This document shows, one piece after another, positions 56,012 through 64,000 of a DNA stretch of 64,000 nt. A model generated the notes under the pieces. The model made no database searches. It was not told where the DNA came from and was given only the letters and a program-made list of their open reading frames with translations. Made by a program: the position numbers and the translations under genes. The first letter of the stretch is position 1. Each line of letters begins with the position of its first letter. This stretch comes from Aspidiotus rigidus (taxonomy: Eukaryota; Arthropoda; Insecta; Hemiptera; Diaspididae), in contig JAVHKY010000024.1 in the NCBI GenBank assembly GCA_035079385.1, forward strand, positions 434,001-498,000. The letters run 5' to 3'.

Positions 56012-58329
56012 AACATTATTTCACGATTTATGTATCTCACATAAATCAAGAATAAACGATTTCGCGAATATAATTAATTGTCGTCTTACACATATATAAA
56101 GAAACATTAAACTTTAGAAAATCCTACAAACGTACTCTATATGCTATGAAATGCAAAGAAAAAAAAAATCTCCGCTGATTTTTTCGTGGTCCGACGGTCC
56201 GATGGGGTACAGTACATCCTATGATCGGTAAAACTGATGAACGAGGAAAGGAAGACGGTTTCTTGACCTGTATTCTATTTTTAAACGCATCGATCCTGTA
56301 CTAACCGTGACAGAAGAAATCGACCACACACATCCCAAAGATACACATTGAGGAGAAGAAAAGAACGCCTTTACATCACACGGATACGTAGGGTTCAGTA
56401 GGGTTTAATGACCGTTTAATAACGGGGATGTACTCTTTGTACAGACTGGTTGAAAATCAATGCGCGATCATTTCTGTGTTAACCTAACCTTTCAATTTTC
56501 CGTATAGGAATAAATCAATTGCACAACTTTTGAGAACGAAATTTACACAAGATATTTATACAAGGGAGTGACAGATTATTTTATTTGTTTATTTAGAGAG
56601 AAAAGACAAATATACTTGTTATTTATTTGTTACAATTTATTTTTATTACTGATCAGTAATTTACATATTTTTTCTCAACTTATAGGTAACAAAAGTGAAC
56701 AAAAATCGCATTTCCATAAGCGTCGATACAGTGTACGAAAGTTCGTTTCTATCACCACTGTTGGGCTAAATTGATGACATTAGGGTGTGAAACGTTTAAC
56801 AAAAGGAAGTTTTCGCTGTCTAAAATAAACGTACTTTCGACGTATGTGATTAAAAAAATATCCTACAGTACGGACAGCAAGTAAGTATCGCAACTCGTTC
56901 AAATTATTACACTCGCTTTGCTCGTGTTGTAAACATTGAACTCGTTGCGATATTCCTTACTTTCCCTGCCCGTACAGTAATGTACTTAGGTACCATTTCA
57001 TTCCGAATTTTTCAATATTGCACAAATGAGAACAAAAACGACCAATACTGAAATTTATACAAAAATTTGAGGTCGACAACAAAGATACGAGTCATTCATA
57101 TAGTCAATACTTTCACTCGCGCAGAATGTACCCAGCTTTCTCCAATGACACTCACAGTTGAAAAGTCGTCTTCTGTCCAAAAAAAAAACAAAAAAAAAAA
57201 ACACGTGGTGGTAACGAAGAAACTAAATTAATGCCAATTAAAAGTCATTTCCAGCTGTATAAAGACACAAGATTTATGGATCCTTCACGGACCCAACATT
57301 CACTTTACTTGAATTCGACCTCTGAACTCACTCCGCTTCCTTTGCTAAGGCTCAAACTCTACTTCTCATTCCATAAAAACGGGCGATGAAGCACTTCACG
57401 ATATGTCATCTCCTTACAACAAATGATAAATCTACAAAATCAACTTTTCTTTCGCTCATCTGTCCTGATATGTACAAATTTCTATTCTGTATTAAATCAA
57501 GAAATGTGAAAAAATAATAATCCGGTGAAAAATTTCTCAATTTTTTTTCTAATTGTCGGATTAAATTGCAATTCGCACAAAATGTTGTTTATACCATCCT
57601 AAATATTGATACCGAGTTTGAGTGGGATCCGAGTATTACTCAGGAGCCACTCAAACTTACCTCAACTTCTCCTCAGCGATGTAATAATTTTAAGGGTGGT
57701 TATTTGGTATATGAGTTATGGAGGTTGCGATTGAACGAATTAACCAAGGATGTGACCATAACACATATTTAATGGGATTTACTCAGCACTACTCAATTTT
57801 CACCTCTTAACTCTCCCGTTTTCTTTCCCAAGGCTCAAACATTTAGTTTCATTCTACAGGAACGTGTCAACAACCCCTTCACGATAGTAGATATACAATG
57901 TATGTTCTGCGCCACTCGTGCGCCACCCCTATTTTTCTATGCGCCAGAGCCATTTTTTCACCCCTCAAAAAATCATCAAATTTCCCTATTTTTCAAATCG
58001 TTAATTTAGTTATTTTTAAGGTAAATATCAATCATTTCACACCATTTTTTCTTACTCACTACTCCAAAAAATTTCAAACTTTTGTATCATTTTTGTATCA
58101 ATTTCATCCATTTTACTCAAAATTCTAGGTGCTCTAATATTGACCCACTCATTCGACATGACGTTTTTCCTATACCCCAGGCTTATTTTTCACAATTGCA
58201 CAACTATTAAAATTCAGTGGCGGAACAATTTTCAGAGAGTATGAATATTTCCATACTTTTGTATCTATTTCATCTCTTTTTTGCCCACTCATTTCCTTAT
58301 TTACAACTCTTAATTTTTGCATCAATTTT
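56010..58329. other. AT-rich stretch without a recognised gene
   Basis: The ORFs at 56568-56774, 57566-57772 and 57898-58128 show no motif. A-rich tracts lie at 57180-57201. I see no repeat family from elsewhere in the window. Confidence 0.4.
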
Positions 58330-58815
58330 GTATCATTTTTAATAGAAATTCATACTCTCAAAATTTTTTTAAAACATTTGTATACATTTTATATCAATTT
58401 GTATCAATTCTGGAAGAAATTCAGAGAGTTAAAAATTTTCATACATTTTATATCAATTTGTATCAATTCTGAAATAAATTAAGAGGTTCAAAAATTTTCA
58501 TACATTTTGTATCAATTTGTATGCAATTTGTATCAATTCTAAAAGAAATTCGGGGAATAAAAAATTTTCATACATTTTGTATCAATTTGTATCAATTCTA
58601 AAAGAAATTCAGAGGTTCAAAAATTTTCATACATTTTACATCAATTTGTATCATTTCTAAAAGAAATTCACAGGATCAAAAATTTTCATGCACTTTCTAT
58701 CAATTTGTATACAATTTGCATCAATTCTAAAAAAATTTAGAGGATCAAAAGTTTTCATACATGTTGTATCTATTTGTATACAATTTGTTTCAATTCTAAA
58801 AGAAATTCGGAGTCC
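58330..58815. repeat. AT-rich minisatellite, unit about 61 bp with a 73-bp variant
   Basis: Seven or so degenerate units contain TTTTCATACATTTTGTATCA, ATTTGTATCAATTCTAAAAG and AAATTCAGAGGTTCAAAAAT. Some units carry an extra 12-bp ATTTGTATGCAA-type insertion. Looser TTTGTATCAATTT motifs continue to about 59050. Confidence 0.85.
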
Positions 58816-59049
58816 ATATTTTTGTATCAATTTTTCATGTTTTTAATTAGAATCCAAAGGTCATACTTTTACATTAATTTCTCATCGTTTTAACTAGAAT
58901 TCATACAAGTCAAAAATTTTCATATTTTTGTATCCAACTTGTATCAATTTTCATATTTTTTATGAGAATTCAAAAGATCTCTTAAATCAGAGAACGTTTC
59001 CATATTTTGTATCAAAGTTTTATCTATTTTCATACTAGAAATTGAGAGG

Positions 59050-60042
59050 AGTCAAAAATTAAACCATGATCAGAATTTCCGTTCATGGTAGAACCTGTCA
59101 CCCTAAAGAAATCTCAAATAATTATATCAAGTTCCTCAGAAAATATTAAGAATTATCAAGAACGCGTGCAAAAATTTCCGCGCACATTATAAACACGCTC
59201 ACTTTTTGATCATGATGCTTGAGATTGGTGTGAAGAACCCTACAATTACTCTCAATACCTTAAGGGCTACCACCATATACCCTAGGGGACGATGATTATC
59301 TACCCTGTGTTTTCTCTCAACACATTTTCCTCTATTTTTACCCTCTAAAATTATAAAAATGATAGGAAAATTCGAATTTCTCAAAGTCTCAACAAACTTC
59401 ATAAGCCTCAATCAAGCTAAGGATCGGACCCTGAACGCGTGCCTGAAAAAGATACACGATCATTTTTCCCCATTTTCGTCACCAAAATATGTGAAACTTT
59501 TATAATATTCAAAAACATGGCCCACCCTTGTTCCAGGAGATACTATCATACACCCTGCGTGTGCAAAAAACACAAGTTAAAATAGAATCAAAATTGACCC
59601 TTTTTTCTGAAAAAATTGATGCTCATTACTTTCACCTTTGGAAACGCGGGAGGATTTTTCACCCACATTCTCCTCAATTGAAATTGTGGGTACTAGAAGT
59701 CGCCAGGTTACTTTCTCTCCAGACACAGCATACCATTTATGATGCGGATTCTGAAGTTCTGTTGATGTTTTGAGTAAAATTTATCAATGAAATCAGTGTA
59801 AAAATTAAAACGTGATCGGAAATTCCGTGCACGATAAAGCATGCGTTAGAATAGAATTGATACAATCTTTACTAATTTTATCAATAATTATGGACATGCT
59901 CACTTTTTGTGATCATGATTTTAAAGTGCTTTTTATCCAAAGACTGGAAAGGAGTGTACCCTAGGATCAAAAACTCATTTAGACTGAAAAATATTCAAAT
60001 GTTGGCGAAAGATCAATTTTTTGCGCTCAATGAAGTATACAA
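59050..60042. other. No gene seen
   Basis: The ORFs at 59199-59411 and 59528-59773 have no recognisable domain. Two loosely similar segments (near 59060-59240 and 59800-59930, both with TGATCATGAT and AATTTCCG) hint at an old duplication. Confidence 0.35.
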
Positions 60043-60048
60043 TTTATT
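60043..60048 (-). terminator. Candidate polyadenylation signal of the ATPase/nuclease gene
   Basis: AATAAA on the minus strand, about 75 bp after the stop codon at 60123. Its position suits the gene, but such hexamers are common in AT-rich DNA. Confidence 0.4.
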
Positions 60049-60122
60049 TACAATAACTATGGTTAATTACTCATAAATTATTACGTATTACATTTTCTAT
60101 TCATCCTTTCCGAGACTTGTTT

Positions 60123-62588
60123 TTAGGTACTTCGATCGAGCTTCTTTTCGAGAGCCGTCCGGATACGAGTTATGCGGCCCTTTATTAGGGAATCCTCGAT
60201 GAGAGGATGACATTTTTCAAGGAGGTAGTATATACTCTGAATATCTTCAGTGAAACAAGAGAGAATTGTAGCTGCTTCCTTTGTTTCTTTACACTGATAA
60301 ATAAATCGAACGAAGTCTGGATAAGAAATGGGAACGTTCTTATCTTTGAAAAGTTTTCGCGCAGGTTCGAGGACTTCTGAATATATCAACAGAAGATTTG
60401 GATCATCCTTCACCGGTTTCTCAAGAGTCTTGTTTACTTTGCGTTCTTTGGCTTCATTCAAAAAGGAGAATAGAATCCCTTTTATGTTAGGCTCTTCCAC
60501 TAATGGTTTCACGTTACTCAAAACAGGGTATAAACTGTTAATAGGTGTATTCTTAAAAAATTTTTCGGCGAATATCAGTTGACCTTCCATTGTGGGCCCT
60601 AGTTGTTCTAGAAAATCAGAGAGTCTTTCTGATTCCAGCTTGCATTCAGGATTTTCGCTTCTGTAATTCGTCACGTTAACCCGTATATCTTTACGTTCTT
60701 CAGGACTGAGTTCATTAGTCAGTTTTATCGATCCCTCTTCCGTGATTAAATTGCCGTTATATGAAAATGACGCTACGCCCCAACTGTGAATATGTCCTTC
60801 CGTTGTAAACTTAATGCCAATGCAATATACGTTCAATTTTTTCGGATCGAATAAATATTTTTTTACGTATTTTTCTTTGCATTCATACACCGGATTTTCG
60901 GGATTGTCTTCCATCTTCGGCTCGAATATATATACACCGAGTCCATTATCAAATACAATGTCTATCCGTCCCATACTTGTAGACTCTTCTATTCCTACTG
61001 ATATTTTTCGATGGTAATTTGCGAACTTTAACACCAAATACAAATTGAATTGGAACCAAGCTTCTAACCCTTTTCTCTGGTTTACGGTTATTTGGTACGG
61101 AATATTTGCATTGTAAGAGTCTAGTGTTCCAGTGAAATTTTTCCAGTCACGTACATTGAGCGCTCTCTTCATCATTTTGATTTTTTCATCCAAGTCTCCT
61201 TCATATATTTCCTTTATACTTTGGGAAACACGCAGTATGTAATCTTCTCTAAGTTCCAAATTGGTGAAATTCAGAGTAAAAACATCAGATTTGACGTCAT
61301 ACTCTCTGATACTAAAATACCCGCTGTGGAAGAGAAGTGCTGTTAACGCTTGAATATCAAGTTTCGTGAAGTCATTTTTTCCTACAAGTTCTCTTCTGGT
61401 GGCTCTTATAGGCGGCTCCATATCTTCATTTTTATCTGCTTGGAAATTGTTTTGCTCATTTATAAAGAATTCGAGAGCATTTTTCGGAAATTCTTTTAAC
61501 TTCTCAACTAGAAATTTACTAGGCCCACCTGATTCACTCCAGGAAGTGGTTGACACAGCTTTGGTCCTTATATAGCCGAATACAGAAGCCGGGCTGTAGA
61601 GAGACTCATCTTTTTCGCAAAACTGAAATCCGTCGTGCCAGCACCTCATGGTTTCAAGGATATATTCTTTCTTCTTTCCAGTTTCGCGTACGACATCATT
61701 GATCAGATCATCGAAATACTGTAGTAGCTCGCTCTTATTGAACCCCACAATTCCTGCGTAATCCGGATCCATGGTTAGGTCCGTTGCCGCGTTCATTCCT
61801 GAGAAAAAATCCGATAGTGCCAGTCGAGTGATGCCGGTCACCAAATTAAAATGGACTGTCTCATACTGAGCTTTTAATGTCTTGTAAAAACTTTCCATAC
61901 TACGTAAGATACCTGAAGCCGTTTCCATGTCTGGGTAAGCACTTGTGTATGGGTTGTCGTATTCGTCGATAAGGATGACTACCGACGCATTATTATACTT
62001 TTTATTCAACCTATAAATCAATTCTTTAATGGCAACTTCGATGTCTTGGAACGCACCTAGATCAATCTCATGGTTTCTAGCTTGGTCGTTTATTAGCTTT
62101 AACGTGGTACGATTAAATGCAGCGACAGAAGTAGATACAACTCCATTTGAAAAATCGAGTCGAATAGTTGGATAACGCGACCAAACACCATCACGTCGTC
62201 GATAAATTTCTGTATCCTTGAATAACTTGTTGTCTCCTCCAAGTTCGAACAATTTCTGCAATGTGTCGACCAAAAGTGTTTTGCCGAACCTTCTGGGGCG
62301 CGACAGGAAGTAGAACTTCTCTCCTACCCGCATCAATTGGTCCAAGTACGCGGTTTTGTCTACATAACACTTCTGTTCAATTAGAGTTTTGACGCTCGGA
62401 TTACTTATTTTCGGTAAGGTTAAACACTGTTTTCCAATTTGCGTTGATCGTGATTCGAGAATCCTGGGCGTTGCCTCTGAAGACGGGGCATCTTCGGTAT
62501 TCAACTTTCCCTCGGTTAGTGACGACGTGAATCCACGACACAGAGCGATGACCAAAACAATCAGCATAAATCCATTAGGTCTCATCAT
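60123..62588 (-). CDS. Secreted AAA-ATPase-like and PD-(D/E)XK nuclease-like protein, 821 aa
   Basis: One uninterrupted exon. Residues about 7-23 (FMLIVLVIALCRGFTSS) form a signal peptide core. An AAA-ATPase-like domain follows (type PF09820): CYVDKTAYLDQLM (74-86), the P-loop-equivalent RPRRFGKTLLVDTL (97-110), Walker B VVILIDEYDNP (203-213), and GITRLALSDFFSGMN (252-266). Next is a PD-(D/E)XK nuclease-like domain (type PF08011): RIDIVF and VYIFEPKM, with putative catalytic D543, E556 and K558. The C-terminal 220 residues match nothing I recognise. The architecture is typical of bacterial proteins of unknown role; an intronless gene with a eukaryotic-type signal peptide in repeat-rich insect DNA suggests lateral transfer followed by adaptation for secretion. 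The start is the first ATG of a tandem MM pair. The biochemical role is unknown. Confidence 0.85.
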   Translation of the reverse strand: MMRPNGFMLIVLVIALCRGFTSSLTEGKLNTEDAPSSEATPRILESRSTQIGKQCLTLPKISNPSVKTLIEQKCYVDKTAYLDQLMRVGEKFYFLSRPRRFGKTLLVDTLQKLFELGGDNKLFKDTEIYRRRDGVWSRYPTIRLDFSNGVVSTSVAAFNRTTLKLINDQARNHEIDLGAFQDIEVAIKELIYRLNKKYNNASVVILIDEYDNPYTSAYPDMETASGILRSMESFYKTLKAQYETVHFNLVTGITRLALSDFFSGMNAATDLTMDPDYAGIVGFNKSELLQYFDDLINDVVRETGKKKEYILETMRCWHDGFQFCEKDESLYSPASVFGYIRTKAVSTTSWSESGGPSKFLVEKLKEFPKNALEFFINEQNNFQADKNEDMEPPIRATRRELVGKNDFTKLDIQALTALLFHSGYFSIREYDVKSDVFTLNFTNLELREDYILRVSQSIKEIYEGDLDEKIKMMKRALNVRDWKNFTGTLDSYNANIPYQITVNQRKGLEAWFQFNLYLVLKFANYHRKISVGIEESTSMGRIDIVFDNGLGVYIFEPKMEDNPENPVYECKEKYVKKYLFDPKKLNVYCIGIKFTTEGHIHSWGVASFSYNGNLITEEGSIKLTNELSPEERKDIRVNVTNYRSENPECKLESERLSDFLEQLGPTMEGQLIFAEKFFKNTPINSLYPVLSNVKPLVEEPNIKGILFSFLNEAKERKVNKTLEKPVKDDPNLLLIYSEVLEPARKLFKDKNVPISYPDFVRFIYQCKETKEAATILSCFTEDIQSIYYLLEKCHPLIEDSLIKGRITRIRTALEKKLDRST

Positions 62589-63194
62589 TAATAAGGTAAA
62601 ATTTGAGAAATATTACGACAAATGAACGGAAGATGTACCCAACTGAATTGGCTCTCAATCGCAAGAATGCATTCTACAAGAATTTGTATGTACACGTATG
62701 TAAATGGAATCTTACCACTATGTGATTAAAATTGCCTATCACTCCCAGTTATTACTTTTTTTCAGTTTTCATTTTTTATTTCACTGACGATTTCATAAGA
62801 CTACCATTTGCTCGTCCGGTTCAAAATTGGAATGTGTGTGTGAATCAGCTAAGAAGATTACGACAATCAGATTGAGAAGAAAGAGGGAGAGGTTGCAGGG
62901 AAACTTTTTTCACGTATTGATGAGTACGAGTTGCATTGATAAGACATAATGAAGTAATTTTGAATAATTTTCCTCAAATAAGTCGAGATGAGACTTCTTA
63001 CTCGGCTTGTTTTTTTTTTTTTTTTTTGCGTGACCAACCGTCCGTAACATCTTGAAAATTTCATCGTCTTACATGCGTCAACGGATGAGATTTCACCAAA
63101 CAGTAGCCTTGATAAGCAATACATCTAGATAAATTATGCCAAATATTTTTTTCTTTTGAGGGAGAAGAAGAATAGACAGGCGTTTTAGTGACGT
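62589..63194. other. Upstream region of the ATPase/nuclease gene
   Basis: No gene was recognised. A T run lies at 63009-63027. The minus-strand ORF at 62867-63124 has no motif. Promoter elements were not identified. Confidence 0.35.
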
Positions 63195-63254
63195 TTGTCT
63201 CTCGTCATCATTGTACAGTACTATTTTTTTTACGAGAAAAAACGCGGGTATAGA

Positions 63255-63640
63255 GACCTCAGACTCGCGCTTGTACTCGTTGCGTCTATAAGACCAATGT
63301 ATTCTGCGTTTGTACTCGTTGCGCTCAGTATTCGAGAACCCGCTGTATGTCTAGGGATATGCGCGCTTATACTCGTTGCGCGGCCTACATATTGAAATTA
63401 AATCAAATTTTTGCGAATATTCTCGAATTATTAAGATTGAGAGAAGAAGAATATGACAGTATAGAATATGACGTAGGTACTCTGTACTGTAGTAAGTATA
63501 TGAGCGATTGTACTCATAGCGCCCGCAAGATGAATGATAGGAACGTACTCGTTAAGCCTGTAAAGATAGAGTAAAAAGAGGAGAGAAGCTATGCTCGCGT
63601 TTGTACTTGTTGCGGTCATAAGACTAATGTCTCGGAGGGA
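63255..63640. repeat. Spaced short repeat TGTACTCGTTGCG
   Basis: Variants of GCGCTTGTACTCGTTGCG occur at about 63267, 63308, 63364, 63508 and 63600, some followed by TCTATAAGACCAATGT or TCATAAGACTAATGT. Spacing is uneven, so this is a degenerate dispersed repeat, not a regular array. Confidence 0.6.
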
Positions 63641-63774
63641 TCAAAATTTTCATGAACAGGTGTCGTCTATCTGTCGAATTTGAACAGGTGTACTGTCGTG
63701 TTGAATTGGTAAGGCGTTGACCAGTTGACGACCTTGAGCATACAACCATATCATGTATTCAATTTCTTATGATT

Positions 63775-64000
63775 TCACTCAGTTTCATGTTCTATTTGGT
63801 TTACCATCCTATTCATATACTCTTTTTGCGTCTCTTTCTCATGCTTTTCATATCTTCTTTCTTTTTTCTTCATAGGTATAGATTTATGAGACTTTTCAAT
63901 AAATTTATCAATCATTTTCTTAATGTCAATATACCCTATATCTAATTCACCCCTAAAAACAATATCCCATTTATTACCCAACATATTTTTATATTTAGAA
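63775..64000 (-). CDS. Partial ORF of unknown function at the right edge
   Basis: The minus-strand frame is open from the window edge to a stop at 63775. Its first methionine in view is at 63984 and the frame continues upstream (SKYKN before it). It encodes NKWDIVFRGELDIGYIDIKK, then a charged region KKKERRYEKHEKETQKEY that could form a helix. No family is recognised. It may be the last exon of a gene or a transposon fragment. Confidence 0.35.
   Translation of the reverse strand, partial: SKYKNMLGNKWDIVFRGELDIGYIDIKKMIDKFIEKSHKSIPMKKKERRYEKHEKETQKEYMNRMVNQIEHETE

Noticed and set aside
60123..62588. Bacterial contamination as the source of the ATPase/nuclease ORF
   Set aside because: Not excluded but not preferred: the ORF has a eukaryotic-type signal peptide, AT-rich eukaryotic-looking flanks without bacterial neighbours, and no composition break at its borders that I can see.

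Overview
This is eukaryotic nuclear DNA, most likely from an insect. It is AT-rich, has spliced genes with GT-AG introns, and is dominated by retrotransposons, DNA transposons, satellites and long AT-rich minisatellites. No bacterial operons, tRNA genes or rRNA genes were recognised. The insect assignment rests on an insect-type UDP-glycosyltransferase gene and on the mix of Penelope-like, R1-like, RTE-like, gypsy, Merlin and Tigger/pogo elements. I cannot fix the order from the sequence.

Four loci look like real host genes or candidates. (1) and (2) are two paralogous two-exon genes on the minus strand (2751-5468 and 15261-15948). Each encodes a small secreted protein of 95 or 99 residues with a signal peptide, a polyproline run and a conserved C-terminus. 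They lie inside a segmental duplication (about 241-6300 versus 14500-16790) whose copies have since taken different insertions. (3) is a complete six-exon UDP-glycosyltransferase gene on the plus strand (31684-40251, 519 aa), whose introns are swollen by repeats and hold a truncated Merlin transposon. (4) is a single-exon 821-aa minus-strand ORF (60123-62588) encoding a signal peptide, an AAA-ATPase-like domain and a PD-(D/E)XK nuclease-like domain, an architecture typical of bacterial proteins. A partial ORF of unknown nature runs off the right edge.

Layout: 1-240 LINE fragment; 241-6300 duplication copy A, with a 1.6-kb AT-rich element inserted; 6301-7402 R1-like LINE; 7551-9775 first large inverted repeat; 10080-13560 a Penelope-like element split by a 2.85-kb foldback element; 14500-16790 duplication copy B; 16800-17585 internally deleted Penelope-like element; 17880-20470 mosaic of 45-bp repeats; 20470-23560 short repeats and a LINE 3' end; 25465-27720 I/jockey-type LINE with a nested Penelope fragment; 27690-30790 Penelope-like element flanked by an inverted partial copy, with candidate hammerhead ribozymes; 31684-40251 the glycosyltransferase gene; 41519-42995 a foldback arm carrying a 512-bp Tigger-like insertion; 46000-46480 gypsy integrase remnant; 48070-48888 Penelope remnant abutting a 4.4-kb satellite with higher-order structure (to about 53320); 53900-54310 another Penelope RT remnant; 54530-56009 a 5'-truncated RTE-like LINE with an open reading frame and a long poly(A) tail; 56010-60040 AT-rich sequence with a 61-bp minisatellite; then the ATPase/nuclease gene.

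The glycosyltransferase would conjugate small lipophilic compounds at the ER membrane. The two proline-rich proteins and the ATPase/nuclease all carry N-terminal secretion signals, but nothing in the sequence shows that they work together. Most of the remaining sequence records layered transposition, and several insertions can be ordered because an uninterrupted copy is present in the same window.
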